Below are positions 53,735 to 64,000 of a DNA stretch of 64,000 bases, in pieces. The DNA lies in contig CAWUHX010000078.1 of NCBI GenBank assembly GCA_963922205.1, positions 248,001 through 312,000 on the forward strand, given 5' to 3'. Positions within the stretch are counted from its first letter, which is position 1; each line of letters starts with the position of its first letter. The position numbers and the translations under genes were made by a program. The notes under the pieces were generated by a model. That model did not search any database and was not told where the DNA came from. It saw only the letters and a program-made list of their open reading frames with translations. This stretch comes from Romanomermis culicivorax. Lineage: Eukaryota > Nematoda > Enoplea > Mermithida > Mermithidae.

Positions 53735-56700
53735 ATGTCTACCAACGACGATGATGATTGCGTAATCATTTCTTCGGATTACGATCGACCGATATCTACG
53801 ATTCCCGCGGCAACCGACGAAGCGGCTCTTCCGATCGCCAAAGAACAACGGCTCCAGCAGAACCTTCCGATAACGATCGATTATCGCCCGCGTAAGAGGA
53901 AGCGCGACAACCGAATTCGGGGGGAACATCCGGGCATAAAATTGTGGGATCAATTAAAACATTTACCCGACTTGTCGCCTGGTGACATCAAAAACGTAGC
54001 GATTTGCCATAATTGCGGCGTTTTCATCAACAAAAGCGAAATGGCAGCGCACGTGAGATTGGAGCATCCTTCTGAACTGCCGCCGACAGCTGATGAGCAG
54101 CAGCTGTTGGCTCCGGTATTACCGTTAGCTTCAGCGCCGCCGCCAATTCTTGAGCCGCCGGCATCTGTCGCTGACGTCATGGAGCAAAGTTTTCTAAAAA
54201 CGGCGTCCGTTTCTGATGATGAACAATCTCGCATTGTGAAATGCCCCTTGTGCAGTTTTCACGGTCCAGGAAAAGCGGTTTTGGAAATTCATTTCGAGGC
54301 TTATCATGCTGGCTCAAAGCATTTGTTATCAGGTTGGTTGCTTATACTCCAATTTATTGTTTTTAGTTTTTCACTTGTTTCTGATCTGATGATGTACTAA
54401 CTGGTTTAAACGGCTCTCATACTTACAACGGAAATGAAAATTAGGAATTCAGAGTGTGGTAACATAACTGGCTGCCTTGGGGGGCCGTATTCATGAAAGA
54501 GGCTAAAGTCTAAAGTAAGCTACAATCTGTAAACCTGTCTACATTTAGACCGCGCTGAAGTCTGCATTCATAAAAGTTTTTTAGCTACCTAAATGTGGAG
54601 CGGTCTAAAGAGGATCTGCACAATGAATATTGTTGACAAAGCAATCATTTATAAATAGTCAAAACTCCGTCAAAAATGAAGCTTTGGTTGTAAAAAAATA
54701 TTTCTGAATATATCTCGACGATGTCTGTCGATTGCTCATCGTTGTCACATTTTGGAAAACAACAAGGGTGGGCGCCTGAAACAGAACTTCTCGATCCTTT
54801 CAATTTCCTACCCAGTGTATAAATTGTTTTTTGCATCAGTTATTGACATCCAGATCAAAAATTCAAAAAGGCGCTTGCTGAGCAGTTTTCAACTCTATTA
54901 GGATATGTCACAAATATCCTGATCAAAAATTCAAAAGGGCGGTTATTTGTCAATACCTTTTAGATTTTAAAGGTTACGGTGGTTCTTCCGATAAATGTTA
55001 ATGTCGAACATGCTAAAATATTGATCTAAATACTTTTGGTCCGCAAACATATTTAGATCAATATTTTAGCGTGTCGGTAATAGGCTAAGTTTTCGAACCG
55101 AAGTTCGACCAATTTAGATTGCCTTTTAGACTCTATACTATTTATGAATACGGATTTTTCTAATTTTCGGTCCATAGATTTCGACCATGGTCCCTGTAGT
55201 ACCCCATCGAGTCAAACTACATAATATGTTGGGGTTTAGTCCACCAAATAGTTCATGTACTCTTGCATGTTACTTTCGAATTTCATACCAATACAGTATA
55301 CCATTAGCTATACTCAACCACTGCATTTTATGTCAATTTTTACTATATTTCTAAAGAATTAAGTAATCAGTTGTATCCACCTATTACAGTGTCAGTGTGC
55401 CGTAGAACTGATTAACCATCAGTGAAACAGTACGGACTAAAGGGTGAAGGTAGCTTTTTTTCTAAATGTTGAATATTACCTTGAGAGCTGCATAAGTGTC
55501 AAAAATTTGTTTGAACCAGTTAAGATCAAATCTTCATGTGTTTTTCGTCGGAATCTGGAAAAACTACAAAAATGATGGTTTTGCACCGATCTATATGTTG
55601 TGAATGTCAAACATGCATCAAATTCTAACATATGAAACTATAGTCCGCTTTTAAAACATGCTTGTAGATTAGAGAATGACAAAAATTAGCACCGTCATCA
55701 AAGTCGTACACGCAAAGTTTTAAGGATAAAATTTTTCTTTCAAAAATTTGAGTTGATTATGCTCATGAATTTTCAGTTCTATGTGACATATCGTACAGCA
55801 GAAAATCGTAAAAATATATAATTGTTTTTTTACTCTATGGTATAGCACTTTTAGGTGGACAGCTAGCTTCTCTCGGGATCACATAGCTCACGATCCTGCA
55901 TGTAATTAATTGGGGGTGTGAACATACATGCACATAGGGGGGTCAAGGGGAGGTATACCCTCCCACCTGAGACCCTGAACATCCCTCCCTGGCCCGAAAA
56001 AAACGTCAAATTTTTTCTTAGACAGTTTTTTGATGATTTTTATGCATGTTTGCGGAGCTCGTTTTTTGTTTTTTTGCTCACTCACTCCACCCGCCCCCTC
56101 AATGAAAAGTCCGAGGACCCTCCTCCCTGGAAAATTCATGCAATGTCTGGGTGTGAAGTGCTATTAGAAACCCCTAGCGAAGGATCTTCACTTACCATAG
56201 TATCCGTACCCCTCGTATTGGCCGATAGGATACCTGAACTTAGAATCGATCCAGGTTTTCGATACCCCACCATTATCAGAACAAAATCTAGGAAAAATTT
56301 CCATTTTTAGGCTTGAAAGGATGAATTTTAATCGGAAAATGTGACAAAAGACTAATTTTTAGCGCTTCGCGCCATAATGAACCGTTTAATGGAATTTTTG
56401 GCACTTGATCGCGCAAGTTCAACAATTTTTGGAGTCAAAGTTCTGCTTTTTGGAGACACGTATCAGCTCATCCCTCCCAAAAAGACAGGTGATCTGTTAC
56501 AGGTATGTCGACAATTTCCCTAATTTTGAATCGACGGTATTGAGGACGTTTCGACATCGGGTCTCTTGGCCCGGTATGCTATCCGATACTAACCGATATT
56601 TTCTGACGTGACCCGAAAACGGAAAAAGATTTTTGACCTGACCCAACTGTGCATTACGCTATAGCACTGGGAACGCAACGAATACTCGAACTCGAATAAC

Positions 56701-59700
56701 GAATCTGAAGCCCTCCTTTACTTTCTTCACATTCCTTCTAATTTTATGATGTATGTTATTTCATCATAAGTTACCTTAGAAATTGTTCTATTCAGTTTCT
56801 TAAAATTTAACGGTTTCCTTAAGTTAATCTTATTTTAGTTTTCATCTGAAACTGTAGTTAAACGGAATTTTGAGCTGTTGCCCTATTCTAAATCTGACTG
56901 ACCTGACCCGATCCGCAGATTTGAAATCATTTTAGGTCTTTCTATTCCAACAGTTAGCGCTTTCACCGAAGCCTCGTCATCATGCAGTGACAACTCGACC
57001 CCCATTGCCAATATGTCGCTGCCAATCGATCAGCGAAATTTCATTCCAGTAATGCCTGATCAAAACTCAATTCGATTTGGACAAAAAATGTCGAAATCAT
57101 CGCACAAGGAAGCTTTAAATAAACTTAGGATTAACGAAGTAGTAGAAACGTGTGCCGTCAAAGATATTTCCGAGACGGAGGCCAAAAATTTAGTCTCTGT
57201 GAAACGCCCTAGATTCTGGTCAAGAAATAAGAACGCGCCATTCGTATCAACAAAGCTAATTCCAGACCATGAGTAAGAAAAGTCGTCGCGTCTCACAGCG
57301 CGTAATATCTTCAGAATCATACTTTCAGAACATGGCAGGCAAAAAAGAACGGTAGAGTGTAAGGGAAAAGAATCTGGCACAAGTTTGAATTCAATGAGAT
57401 CTATCGACTTATACTCAACTTGTTGCGTTTTGAAGGAGAAAAATTCCTGCACTCCTTGAAAAAGTTATCATTTAGGTAGGGTCAAACACCTCTCTGGTAG
57501 GGAATGTTAGTGCCAAGCATACATACACAGCATATAAATTCTGCTGGGGGTCAGCCAGGACAGGGGTGGAATACAATTTTTCGTTCTTGATAGGGAAAAA
57601 AGGTCTTAGATAGGTCTTCTAACATCCAAGCAGCATATTCTTCAACTTATATTAGTCAGATATGGGAAATTACTTGCTTATACTGCACTTTTAAAAAGTT
57701 TTAATGTTGACTAGAAACAGAGGTAGAAGGGACGTGAATAAAATTCACTGGAAATGTTGATTATTCAAAATTCAATAAACACATTTTGATTGCATTTGAC
57801 TGAGTTATTACGATCGAAAACTCCGAAAAATGGTATCAGTTCCTCTCTGGGTGCCCAGTTTTCTAAATAATTTTGACTTCTGCGTTTACAATGAAAAATG
57901 TTATCATTGTTCATGAGAAATTTTTCGCGTATGTGCTAAGTTTGTTTGACTTTTTAGGGTTTCACGTTGTATTCAAGACAATGAGACACGGTCTACACCG
58001 GATCAAAGATCTAGAAATGGCGAAAAACAGTACAATTTACGACGCCAACTTCCAGCACGATGTGACGATTTATACACATTAGAAATGTAGCTTCATTGTT
58101 CGCTTAATCTTTAGCAGTTTGAGATTTTGGGATTGCTTAATTATTTTTCAGAACATTGTGATTTGGTGCTTCAGAAACTTATCCCATGTGATTTTAGAAA
58201 TCTCAAAAAAGTGGTTAACTTATGTAAAAAGTATATGCATGCTCTGCAAATTTCTGTACTTTTATAATTTCTTTTTTTAGGATTCAAAAAGCAAAAGCTA
58301 ATTCTCTCAAAACGGATAAAAATATCAGCAGGAATCCCGATCCTAGGTTTGTAATGACTGGCGACATAGAGCCTATGAAGAATTAGTTTTTGATTTTAGG
58401 CGATTTAGTTCGAATCAAAGCGATCGTTTGACGAATCTTGGAAAAATCGTTGCTACCATAGCCGCTCAGCCATGGTCCAAAGAGGAAAGCTTAACTTTGG
58501 TGAAAACTACCCCCTTAACATTTGATTTTCCAATCAACGATGGCAAGTATTCTTTGTCGAATTTTGCATCGGCAATTAGTCAGCATCAAAATCCTAAGCC
58601 GAAAATAGTTGGTGAGTTATAGAAACTGGTTTTGAAGATTTAAAGCACCGAACGCTCTTTCTAGAGTTTTTTTGGCGGTGATTGATGAGAATTCGTTCAC
58701 TTAAACCCTGAATTAATTTTAGGTTATTCGTGCACTGTATGTCCACATATCGCACCTTCCTATGCAGCTTGGAAGCTGCACATGGATCAAACCCACAATT
58801 CTTTACATTCTTCCCTGCATCATACTTACAAATGCGCTTGTGGATACGTTACAGATACAGAAAAAAATTTGTGGCTACATAACGCCAGTTGTCAAACGTC
58901 CCAACGCCATAATTGTCCCTTGTGCACTTTCGTCGCCCATAATATTAACAAGCTACATTTACACGTGAAAATCGTTCATAACGGTCAAAGTCCAAATCAG
59001 TCAGTTGTCCATAGAAAAAACGAAAATCATGCTGTTATGAGCGGAATTTCGTGTTCGGTGAAGGAAGAAACGTCGGAACAAAAAACAGAGACTCTCTTAA
59101 CAGTATTAAAACCTAAAGTAAGCATTCTAAACACCATTATACATATTTTCGTATCAAATCAAAATTTACATCTTAGGACTTGAGAATGTCCAGTTTTGTA
59201 GAGAATATCATCGTATGCGCATTATTTGCCTATAAACGGCGGCATAACTCAATCATTCTAAAAAACGATCAGCTATTGTTCAGTATCCTGCAGAAATCTG
59301 CATTTACGTTACCTGAAAATAAATCTTGAAACCGAGAGCTGTTCGACTCAGCCAGAATTTTATGGTTTTCTTCTATTTTCGGCCGAAATTGACGATTTAG
59401 ATGAATATTCAACGGTTTTTCTGTCGGCCGAGCAAATGTTGCTGGAATCGATGCAGGAAGAGCCAAACCCACAACGTAAGTTCTCGCAGAAAAAATCACT
59501 GTATTCTTTGATCAAATGTCATCTTTCCGATTGTGTGTCGTCAGAATGTGAACTGGAAATATGTAGGTTTGAGTCGAACTCTCTTTTCAACTTTCACAAT
59601 TAATTAGTCAATTTACCATGTGTATTTTCAGATGATTGTAGTGTTCGGAGTAACGGAACGGAGTTGATGAACGATGCACCCCAATTAGACAACGCTGACA

Positions 59701-59778
59701 ACGAATGTAGTGCCTCCAGCTTGCAGAATTTAGTCACTAATGTCGTGGAGTTAATTGAAAATATCTCAACGTCTAAAA
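53735..59778 (+). CDS. Multi-exon C2H2 zinc-finger gene (3' end not in this stretch)
   Basis: Exons that fit by GT-AG borders and phase: 53,735-54,332, 56,936-57,272, 57,958-58,086, 58,281-58,346, 58,400-58,611, 58,723-59,117, 59,352-59,562 and 59,632-59,778; a small exon near 59,177 is uncertain. Exon 1 starts MSTNDDDDCVIISSDYDRP, has a basic patch (RPRKRKRDNR) like a nuclear signal, and two fingers (CHNCGVFINKSEMAAHVRLEH; CPLCSFHGPGKAVLEIHFEAYH). Exon 58,723-59,117 has three more (CTVCPHIAPSYAAWKLHMDQTH; KCACGYVTDTEKNLWLHNASC, with C as last ligand; CPLCTFVAHNINKLHLHVKIVH). The last listed exon ends in phase 1 at a GT, so the gene continues. Intron 1 is 2.6 kb and full of repeats. Family not named. 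Confidence 0.75.
54485..55155. mobile_element. Candidate inverted-repeat transposon in intron 1
   Basis: The left end ccgtattcatgaaa…agtctaaag and the right end (inverse) ccgtattcataaat…agtctaaaa form an imperfect inverted repeat of about 35 bp. Inside are two copies of 'atcctgatcaaaaattcaaaa' (54,850, 54,917 regions) and the 21-bp-stem hairpin at 55,012-55,070. No target duplication is clear. It lies within intron 1 of the zinc-finger gene. Confidence 0.5.
55012..55070. repeat. Perfect 21-bp-stem hairpin
   Basis: The sequence gctaaaatattgatctaaat(a) and its exact reverse complement are separated by 17 bases. It sits inside the candidate transposon in intron 1, so it would be transcribed with the zinc-finger gene. 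Confidence 0.85.
55672..55825 (+). repeat. Direct repeat pair, copy in intron 1
   Basis: Homologous to 53,215-53,365 (see that entry). It is slightly longer, through an inserted 'aaaatttttctttcaaaa' segment. Confidence 0.6.
55923..56148 (+). mobile_element. MITE family F with perfect 9-bp target duplication
   Basis: A 226-bp segment is flanked by gggtgtgaa on both sides (55,914-55,922 and 56,149-56,157). The ends catacatgca and (inverse) cagacattgca are similar, forming a short inverted repeat. The interior is GC-rich (ggtcaaggggaggtataccc…). The 9-bp duplication fits Mutator-type movement. It is a single copy in this window and lies in intron 1 of the zinc-finger gene. The frames through it are not genes. 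Confidence 0.7.
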
Positions 59779-61160
59779 GTGGGTATTGTTCTTTGAGTTG
59801 GGTCTTCCGCTTAATATTATATTATTACGTGGCTTTCTTAACAAATTAGCATTATTGTTGAAACTGTTTATACGGAGTTTTTACTGTAAAAATTTCATTC
59901 AAAAGATGTTATTGATTGATAGTTGATTGAGTATTTTCACAATTTTCTGGTCTTATCTGTGGCGTAGGGTTTAGCAGGAACCCGTGAAAGTATGAGATAG
60001 TACTTGCGTCTCAGCTGCATTATTTAGCATTTCAGAAAAATAGGCTATAGATTTAATTTATGATCCAAAAATCTGACATCTCATTACTGTCCATTAAAAT
60101 ATGAATAATTCACCAAGTATAATCACATTGATATAGTCGGTAATGTACCACTCCAAAAAACTTGTTGGTTATTTTCTGCAGCGTAATTAAAGTCATATTC
60201 GGACTCATGCTTGCCGTATGTTTCAAAAATCCATATGAAGTATCTAGACGGTCTGCGAGGGGTCAACGGGAGTTTTTGTAGGGCAGAAGGGTTGTTGAAT
60301 TGAAAAAATGCGCAATCAAATTGGGAGATAATTCGAAAATCAACGATTGTGGCCAGAAACTTTTCCCACATAAGTGACAATTTTGACCATTTTTGATTCA
60401 AAAATGATTTTTGGTGGACATTAGTTTTGTTCAACCATATCCATCAATTTTCAGATCCCATATCCTCAAGCCATATGTGGTTGATTTTAATGACACTGCT
60501 CCTCACTTGAGGGAATAATCATTTTAATTTTCTCCAGTCTGAAGACTAAAAATCTTCAAACTTTTAACTTCAATTGATTCAGTTCAGAATGTTGTTTAAT
60601 CAGTGCAGTTACGATTTATTATTGTTTCAAGTAATTTTCTAAGATGTACATTTCTTCCGAAAATAAAATAAAGATTCCTTGTCACGGCATATTATATTGT
60701 AAATGGTATATTTGGAAAAAAAAGTACAAGAATTTTCGCTTAGGACGTGTTCTATCCAGTTTCCTTTATTGCATTTTTAGCTTTATCGCAAGAAAAAGTC
60801 AACGTTATTTCTCAGTTGGTTTCCTCGATCAAAGAGACAATTGTCCCGGGAAATCAGTGATCTAATGTACTCACCAATTTCAAGTTGGACTGTTCCTTTC
60901 ATTGCGATTTTTTCTTTCTACACGTTATGTAGATTGCCGTTATTCAATAAAATTTTTAATCGTTTTCGCATATTTTAGAAATACATAGAGTTAAAAACTG
61001 CAATATATTTTAACGTTTGATGGCGTCTTCTTGAATCTGGAAGAAGTGCCGCAACGTGCATCGTGAAAGAAGTAAAAAGCAACAAACCTTTTAGTTTAAA
61101 AAAATTTTTACATCTTTAATTTATGTTCTTAATTTTAGAATAGTATATAGCATGAAAAAT
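59779..61160. other. Long noncoding stretch, perhaps an intron
   Basis: No exon or repeat is recognised. If the RING exons belong to the upstream zinc-finger gene, this is part of a 3.3-kb intron. Short frames at 60,123-60,434 (-) and 60,644-60,865 (+) have no motifs. Confidence 0.35.
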
Positions 61161-61164
61161 GGGG

Positions 61165-61830
61165 TAGGAATCATTAGCGCAGTCGGTTCAAAAACGCAGC
61201 CAAATGTTCAAAAGCGCAGTCAATGCAAATGGGTTCAAAAGCACAGTCAGTGATAAACTATTCCACAATAGTTTAAAGAGTCAAAAGCGCAGGCAACAGC
61301 TAGCTACAGATAAAATTTAACCTGAAAATGGATATAAATTTTTCGAAAACTGAGTGGGCATGCTACACGACAATAATACTCAAAAAATGCATCTCATTAA
61401 GAAAAAGCGTCGTTTTTTGGCCGCTTTGAGCGCTTCCAAAAATAGGCAACTTGTACAGCGTTTCTGACTGTTGTTCCATCGTTTGTAAAATCGTTCTTGT
61501 CAATTTGCTCCGAATTGTACCATTCTAATGAATTTCGGTGAAGCGAGCTACGTGTTAAATCATTCTCTGAAAACAAAGAATCTTTCGTATGCAAATCCTT
61601 TAAATTCGAATAAACTTTACCAATTTCGTAAAAAATCGCATTATACATACACATGTCGCTGAAAAGCAAAATTAAGCATTGTATCTGCAATTAGCAAGTT
61701 CCGAAGCAACGTTTATGTTAACGAAACATTTGACTGCGGTTTTGAAACAACTAACTGCGCTTTTGATGCTCCTGCGCTATTGAAACAACTGGCTGCGCTT
61801 TTGAAGCAACTGCGCTTTTGACCCCCAATC
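61165..61830. mobile_element. Foldback-like element with iterated inverted motifs
   Basis: The left side carries four or five copies of ttcaaaagcgcagtc (variants at about 61,185-61,300). The right side carries four or five copies of the inverse gactgcgcttttgaa (about 61,725-61,825). The segment between them is about 430 bp and has no clear coding function (a 97-codon minus frame is unconvincing). Iterated short motifs forming the inverted ends are typical of foldback-type transposons. Confidence 0.55.
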
Positions 61831-62264
61831 GAAAAATGAGCATCTGTTCTTATTTCGACTAATTATATGTAGCTTCTGGTGCAGAATGCTAAGGACCTTA
61901 CTGTTCATTATGCTTGTATACAGTTGAACGTAGATTTTCTTAGGGATATTGGTAAACAAAGGAGCAGCTAATACTCATACTTACTGTTACGTGAGATTGC
62001 GAGAAAAATAACCTGGACGTATTTTTTGTAAAATTTTCCAAAGTGTATAAAAAACGATTCGGCTGCAAGAGTCTCCATAATGCATTCTGCTGTTCGATAT
62101 CGCACACCATATGATTTAGTAGCAAAGTTAACGAAAAAAATGTTTTTTGGATTTTCAGGTTCTGGTTCGTACATGTAACGGGGCCTAGGTCTTTGGGGGA
62201 GGAAAGCTGTCTTCTTGTGGGTGGTGTCGTTAATTAAATGTTCTAAATTGTAGGGGGTCATTAG

Positions 62265-62560
62265 AAGGAAAAATTTTACATATTTTTGCCCCTAAAAGTC
62301 CGACAATCTGTGTAAAAATAGTAATTTTTGCTGGAATAATTTAAATTTTATTTAAATTTTTAATTTAGATTTTTAAACAGAAAATTGATATTTTTCAACA
62401 TATTTCCGACCAAAAGTATCGGGGTTCCTATGGCTGGCTAATCCGTTTCAGTCACATGATTGGAAAATCTTGAGGGTGGGTCATCACCATATGGCTAGCG
62501 ATGGCCGGTGATTTCTGTGGGGAGGTTCTTATGGAACTTCTACCTAGTTGCATGCATCTT
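62265..62560 (+). repeat. Dispersed repeat family E, copy 3
   Basis: It matches 1-330: 'ggggttcctatggctggc', 'tggaaaatcttgagggtggg', 'atatggctagcgatgg', 'ggttcttatggaacttc'. It lacks the GC hairpin of copy 1. Confidence 0.5.
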
Positions 62561-63104
62561 CTGGTTTTTGCAGCGGATTTCGTTGAGAATGTCCCAGAAA
62601 CTTGTCGAAACGTTGACAGGTAAGATAATATGTATCTATAATTTGTCCGCGTAGACGGCTTTGTGCATTTTAGAGCATACTGTACATGCGTGTGCATAAA
62701 AGCTTAATAGTGCTCGAAAGAAGCTGGAATTCAGTAGTAAACTTCTTATCTCTCAAGTTCAAAGCTTGACGGGCTGTTGATGATTTCATTTTACATGTTT
62801 CCGCTTAAACGAAATTCACATAGATCTTCTCGGAGTTCAACATTTCCGAACCATGACTTTTAATTGTGGTCATGAAGTTTCTTGGAACACTTTCCGAGAA
62901 AAATGTAATGTGTTTTACTAGGATCTCGAAATCTTGACACAAACATTATGATCAATTTTAGCATATTGATCCTGGAAATTAAAACATAGTTCAATCTTTT
63001 CTTCACCACTCAACTTTTTGATTTAGACTTGAGACAGATATTTCCTATTTTTCACTTGTACTTTACTTCCTACGGATATATGTTTAGAACTCATCGACTT
63101 ATTC
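62561..63104. other. Noncoding stretch before the RING exon
   Basis: Nothing recognised apart from a pyrimidine-rich acceptor leading to 'catgtttatag' at the RING exon. Confidence 0.35.
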
Positions 63105-63114
63105 ATGTTTATAG

Positions 63115-63885
63115 CTTCCGAAAGTCGATCTTCGCCTAAAGAGTGCCCACTTTGCATCATATGCCATTGCGGCCTGTTGCTCGATAGCTACGATCGGAAT
63201 CCTGTGGTGGCTTTGGATTGTGGACACGTTTTCCACAAACGTTGTGTAATAAAATGGGCTTCAGTAAAAGGTGAGTTGCGTAAATCATTTTTCTTACTTA
63301 GCTCGATTCCGGGTTTTATCATTCCTCTAAAGGAGCGCGTGAACGTTTCTGCTCTGAAAAAAAATCATGTATCGACCGCGAGGAAAATCTGTGGGGAGGT
63401 CAACCAAATTTCAAACGCCCATAACTGTCAAAAGTGAAGCTATATCGTTTTAAATTGTTTTTAGTATACCTAAATGAGATCTATCCATCGATACGCAATT
63501 TATTGCGTTTTGCAAGAAAAAAATCCCGCTCGTCTTGCAAAGTCACTATTTGGGTGGGATAAGGCACCACCTGTACGGGTGAGATCAAACTCCTGAGTCT
63601 CTCCCATTTCGATGTATCGCTCCTATTCCATATTTTTTGTAACACTTTGTCATCGCTTACGACAAGATTCGTTGCTTGAAAACACCTACATTTTCTAACA
63701 GCATCCTGCCCGAACTGTCGCAAGTACGTAGACCCCAAAAAGCCCGGTTCGCGACTATTTTTCGATCAAGGTTACGATGATGACGAATATTTAACGGCCG
63801 ACGAAGGCGAGGAAGATAGAAGACGAAATGGTATGAAGATGAAGAAAAATGAACGAGTCATCAACGAAGAAAGACAGAATCGTAG
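63115..63885 (+). CDS. RING-finger exons, gene continues beyond the window
   Basis: Two exons, about 63,115-63,270 and 63,702-63,885, join in phase (…WASVK, then ASCPNCRK). They give a RING of the H2 type: CPLCIICHCGLLL, then LDCGHVFHKRCVIKW, then CPNCRK. PGSRLFFDQGYDDDEY follows, with an 'LFFD' after the RING that recalls TRAIP-type E3 ligases, then an acidic/basic helical region. RING proteins of this kind bind E2 enzymes and transfer ubiquitin. The second exon ends at GT 63,886. Either ATG 63,105 starts the gene, or the exon begins at the acceptor 63,113-63,114 and continues the upstream zinc-finger gene, whose last exon ends in the matching phase. Confidence 0.8.
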
Positions 63886-64000
63886 GTAATGTTTTTGAAA
63901 ACATCATGCTACTTCGTTGAAATTTTTCGATTCTTCTCACGATTAGAATTTCGACGACAAATTTTATTGATAGCTTTTAAGTAAGCCTGTAGTTGTTCAT

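Noticed and set aside
1-64000. tRNA, rRNA and CRISPR arrays
   Set aside because: I looked for tRNA T-arm motifs (ggttcgaatcc-like) with matching arms and for regularly spaced repeats; none held up by eye. A tRNA scan would be decisive.

Overview
The window looks like a repeat-laden, AT-rich arthropod chromosome, most likely insect. The reasons are short GT-AG introns, an arylalkylamine N-acetyltransferase-like (GNAT) gene, C2H2 zinc-finger genes, and many transposon families. I cannot name the species. Every call comes from reading the sequence by eye; no database search was run.

Host genes sit in islands on the + strand. A four-exon GNAT acetyltransferase gene lies at 10.1-11.7 kb. A five-exon protein with four C2H2 fingers lies at 49.4-51.6 kb. 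A long multi-exon zinc-finger gene starts at 53.7 kb and runs to at least 59.8 kb. RING-finger exons at 63.1-63.9 kb continue past the window and may belong to that same gene, because the splice phases fit. A 134-codon membrane-type reading frame at 52.1 kb is unexplained.

Most of the rest is mobile DNA. From left to right: a Tc1-type transposase relic (0.4-0.7 kb); an internally deleted pogo-type element (5.7-7.4 kb); a decayed Tx1/L1-type LINE (12.7-17.4 kb); a 19-kb Polinton/Maverick fossil (17,938-36,906) with 1.3-kb inverted ends and a near-perfect 6-bp target duplication; a 91-bp TA-flanked MITE (38.3 kb); a 4.7-kb Mutator-like element (39,312-43,970) with about 390-bp ends and a perfect 9-bp target duplication; and many small hAT-type and Mutator-type MITEs. 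Several insertions are nested and can be ordered, because uninserted relatives of the host repeats lie elsewhere in the window.

The Polinton keeps the family layout. A protein-primed DNA polymerase B gene runs leftward. Running rightward are early unknown frames, a packaging ATPase, small structural proteins, a chromodomain integrase, an adenain-type protease, a penton-like minor capsid protein, a basic core-type protein and the major capsid protein. A GC-richer unknown frame lies antisense near the right end. The element is treated here as a fossil with several breaks.

The least explained signals are a module of about 60 bp ending in a GC hairpin (CCGGCGC-TTC-GCGCCGG) with about 17 copies on both strands, a foldback-like element with iterated inverted motifs at 61.2-61.8 kb, a perfect 21-bp-stem hairpin at 55.0 kb, and the antisense frame near the Polinton's right end.
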